The position numbers and the translations under genes are program-made. Of a stretch of 8,943 nt of DNA, positions 6,574 to 8,943 are shown in pieces (position 1 is the first letter of the stretch; each line of letters opens with the position of its first letter). Origin of the DNA: Dehalococcoidia bacterium (GTDB taxonomy: Bacteria > Chloroflexota > Dehalococcoidia > UBA3495 > JAAXIE01); NCBI GenBank assembly GCA_012270525.1, contig JAAXIE010000281.1, positions 1 through 8,943 on the forward strand, given 5' to 3'. Below the pieces are notes generated by a model. That model was not told the DNA's origin. It worked only from the letters and a program-made list of their open reading frames with translations, and did no database searches.

Positions 6574-8943
6574 CTAGTTGGGAGAGACATCCTCCCCTGC
6601 TGCCTGACCGGCAGGTTCGTCTTCGTCAGCATCGTCCGAATCGTGCAGCGCAAAGAATTGGTCCTGCAGGTCTTCGGCGGTCGCGGGGTCGAACCCCTCG
6701 TCATCCTCGTCATCACCATGGCGGCTACGGTAGCCCAGTTCCTCCGTCAGCCAGTCTGGCGGAAGGATGGCATCCTGTACGTCGGCGTCCAAGGCGAGCG
6801 GCTTCTCCTGGAAGGCTTCCACCCTCGCGGGGATCAGACGGCCGATGATCACGTTCTCCTTCAGACCTAGCAACCTGTCGCGAGCGCCACTCACCACCGC
6901 TTCCGTCAACACCCTGGTGGTCTCCTGGAAGGAGGCGGCCGCCAGGAAGCTGTCGGTCAGCAGCGAGGCGCGAGTGATGCCGAGCAATACCTGTTTGGCG
7001 GTGGCGGGCTCGCCACCTTCCGCCAGCATCATCGCGTTCTTGGCGCGGAACTCAAACTGGTCCACCGTCTGCCCGGGGATGAACTCGGTATCGCCTGGGC
7101 TCTCCACCTGCACACGGCGCAACATCTGCCGCAGTATGACCTCGATGTGCTTGTCGTGGATGCTAACGCCTTGGGAACGGTAGACCTTCTGTACTTCCTC
7201 CACTAGGTAGCGCTGCAGTTCTTCGCCGCCACGTATGCGCAGAATGTCGTGGGGATTGAGAGGGCCAGCCGTCAGGGCATCCCCCGCCCTTACCTCGGAA
7301 CCGGTGCTGACCAGGACCCGCACGGAGGGAGGCAGCGGGTAGTCCCGTTCCTCCAGGTCCTCATATACCACTGACAGGCTGCCTTCGCCGAACTCAACTC
7401 GGCCGCTCATCCCTGCCCTGAACTCAGCAGGGGTCAACTCCGCCAGACTCTGGTCTTCCTCAGCAGCGCTCTCGGAAGCGACCGTCCTGGCCAAGGCCAT
7501 CCCTTCCTCGACCCATTCACCTTCAACCACCAGCACATCGGCGTTGGAGGGGATTTCGTAGTCCTCGCGGTACTGCTCGCGGGAAGTGATGCGCAGACGC
7601 CGGCCCTCCATGGGCTCGTCGACGGTGGCCACGCCGTCGATGTCGGCCAACATGGCCGCTCCTTTGGGTACCCGGACTTCGAACAGTTCCTCGACCCTGG
7701 GCAGCCCGCTGGTGATGTCCAAGCCAGCCACGCCTCCGGTATGGAAGGTCCTCATGGTGAGCTGCGTGCCCGGCTCGCCGATGCTCTGGGCGGCGATGAT
7801 GCCCACGGCCTCGCCACGCTGCACCCGCCGGCCAGTAGCGGGGATGCGTCCGTAACACATCTCGCACAAGCCACGGCGGGCCTCGCAGGTAAGCGGAGAG
7901 CGGACGGTAACCTGGTTCAGGTCCGCCTCCTTGATGTGTGCGATCATCTCCTCCCCGATTTCCTCACCGCTGTCTCCCAGCACCTCGTCAGTCTCAGGGT
8001 GAACGATAGGCAATGCTACGGTGCGCCCCAGCAGACGTTCTTCCAGTGGGGCCAGCAGCGGGTCCTCGGCGCGACGAGTGATGCTAACCCCCTCCGTGGT
8101 ACCACAGTCTTCCTCGAGGATTATGACGTCTTGGGACACGTCGATGAGGCGCCGGGTGAGGTAACCGCTGTCGGCAGTCCTGAGAGCAGTGTCGGCGAGA
8201 CCCTTCCTCGCTCCGTGAGTGGAGATGAAGTACTCCAAGGCGGTCAGCCCCTCGCGGAAGGAGGACTTGATGGGTAGGTCGATGATGCGGCCCTTGGGGT
8301 TGCTCATGAGGCCACGCATTCCGGCCATCTGCTTGATCTGCGCGATGTTACCCTTGGCCCCGGAGACGGCCATTACTTCGATGCCTCCGTAATTGCTCAA
8401 TTCCTCCTTGACGATCTCTTCCATCTGATCGCTGGCTTCTGTCCAAGCCTTCACCGTGTTGCTGTACCGCTCGTCGTCGGTCGTCAGCCCCTGCATATAC
8501 TGGTCTTCGTACTCTTCAACCTTGCGGTTGGCCTCATCGATCACGTCCTGCTTGCGCAGGGACACCTGGATGTCGTTCATCCCGATGGTGATCCCGGAAG
8601 TGGATGCATAGTGGAAGCCGAGGGTCTTGATCCTGTCCAAAGCAGCAGCAGCGTCCAAGTGGTCCAGCTTCCGGTAGAACTCGCTGGTGAGTTCTTTCAA
8701 TTCATTGCGGTCCATTACCCGGTTGCGAGGCTCAACCTCTGGGGGCAGTACCCGGTTGAGCACCATTCGCCCCAAGGTGGTAGTCAGCCACTGGTCAGGC
8801 TCCTCGGCATCGCGCACCATGATTTCTGCCTGCAGGTCCAGGTGGCCAGCATCACAGGCGGCTTGGGCCTCGTCGAAATCGGCGAAGCGCATCCCCGTGC
8901 CCATGGCATCCGGTCGCTCCTTGGTGAGGTAGTAGCAGCCCAG
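6574..8943 (-). CDS. rpoC: DNA-directed RNA polymerase beta' subunit, C-terminal 789 residues (5' end beyond window)
   Basis: The frame is open to the right edge, so the visible part begins mid-protein with LGCYYLTKERPDA, a stretch normally a few dozen residues after the catalytic NADFDGD motif, which lies outside the window. Landmarks by visible residue: MAVSGAKGNIAQIKQMAG (191-208); bridge helix around GARKGLADTALRTADSGY (244-261); zinc site Cys280, Cys353, Cys360 and Cys363 with the standard C-x6-C-x2-C spacing; trigger loop GEPGTQLTMRTFHTGG (389-404) running straight into LDITSGLPRVEELFE, so the large proteobacterial insertion is absent; and the closing GLKENVIIGRLIPA (693-706). A region of roughly 60 residues around 485-548 looks extra compared with the short Firmicute form. 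The final 48 residues are highly acidic. RpoC is the core catalytic subunit of transcription, normally encoded after rpoB. Identity is certain. Confidence 0.99.
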   Translation of the reverse strand: MGCYYLTKERPDAMGTGMRFADFDEAQAACDAGHLDLQAEIMVRDAEEPDQWLTTTLGRMVLNRVLPPEVEPRNRVMDRNELKELTSEFYRKLDHLDAAAALDRIKTLGFHYASTSGITIGMNDIQVSLRKQDVIDEANRKVEEYEDQYMQGLTTDDERYSNTVKAWTEASDQMEEIVKEELSNYGGIEVMAVSGAKGNIAQIKQMAGMRGLMSNPKGRIIDLPIKSSFREGLTALEYFISTHGARKGLADTALRTADSGYLTRRLIDVSQDVIILEEDCGTTEGVSITRRAEDPLLAPLEERLLGRTVALPIVHPETDEVLGDSGEEIGEEMIAHIKEADLNQVTVRSPLTCEARRGLCEMCYGRIPATGRRVQRGEAVGIIAAQSIGEPGTQLTMRTFHTGGVAGLDITSGLPRVEELFEVRVPKGAAMLADIDGVATVDEPMEGRRLRITSREQYREDYEIPSNADVLVVEGEWVEEGMALARTVASESAAEEDQSLAELTPAEFRAGMSGRVEFGEGSLSVVYEDLEERDYPLPPSVRVLVSTGSEVRAGDALTAGPLNPHDILRIRGGEELQRYLVEEVQKVYRSQGVSIHDKHIEVILRQMLRRVQVESPGDTEFIPGQTVDQFEFRAKNAMMLAEGGEPATAKQVLLGITRASLLTDSFLAAASFQETTRVLTEAVVSGARDRLLGLKENVIIGRLIPARVEAFQEKPLALDADVQDAILPPDWLTEELGYRSRHGDDEDDEGFDPATAEDLQDQFFALHDSDDADEDEPAGQAAGEDVSPN

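Noticed and set aside
1..8943. Mobile elements, CRISPR arrays, tRNA or rRNA genes
   Set aside because: No spaced direct repeats, transposase motifs, terminal inverted repeats, or cloverleaf/rRNA sequences were seen. Nearly all bases are accounted for by five minus-strand genes.

Overview
All five protein genes in this window lie on the minus strand. The DNA is moderately GC-rich. The order in the direction of transcription is rpoC (5' end beyond the right edge), a class 1B-type dihydroorotate dehydrogenase (pyrD), a TetR-family regulator, a very large 1316-residue ATP-dependent activase fusion of the 2-hydroxyacyl-CoA dehydratase/benzoyl-CoA reductase activator superfamily, and the start of a partner protein of the same superfamily (3' end beyond the left edge). 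I saw no tRNA, rRNA, CRISPR array or insertion sequence.

The organism is a bacterium. RpoC has an uninterrupted trigger loop, without the large insertion seen in proteobacteria, as in Gram-positives and Chloroflexota. The activase/CoA-dehydratase-like genes are typical of strict anaerobes. An anaerobic or metagenomic lineage such as Chloroflexota (Dehalococcoidia-like) or a clostridial/deltaproteobacterial relative would fit. This is inference and cannot be settled from the window.

Region 6574-8943 encodes the C-terminal 789 residues of RNA polymerase beta'. Region 6446-6573 holds a 12-bp hairpin that probably terminates rpoC. Region 5396-6445 is pyrD, with an unusual insertion of about 27 residues near the substrate site. 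Region 5292-5395 (104 bp) is dense with signals: a TTGACA promoter, an 18-bp palindrome overlapping its -35, and a perfect 10-bp inverted repeat whose second arm covers the ribosome-binding site and start of the TetR gene. Region 1-5291 looks like one operon (tetR, activase, partner) with gaps of 25 and 56 bases.

The most interesting unit is this regulated operon. The activase carries two complete HSP70/actin-fold activase domains, each with the two cluster cysteines at the classical 39-residue spacing, fused to a CoA-dehydratase-like half with its own conserved cysteines and a C-terminal tail with a Cys/His cluster. With the downstream partner it plausibly forms an ATP-driven low-potential electron-transfer machine whose substrate is unknown.
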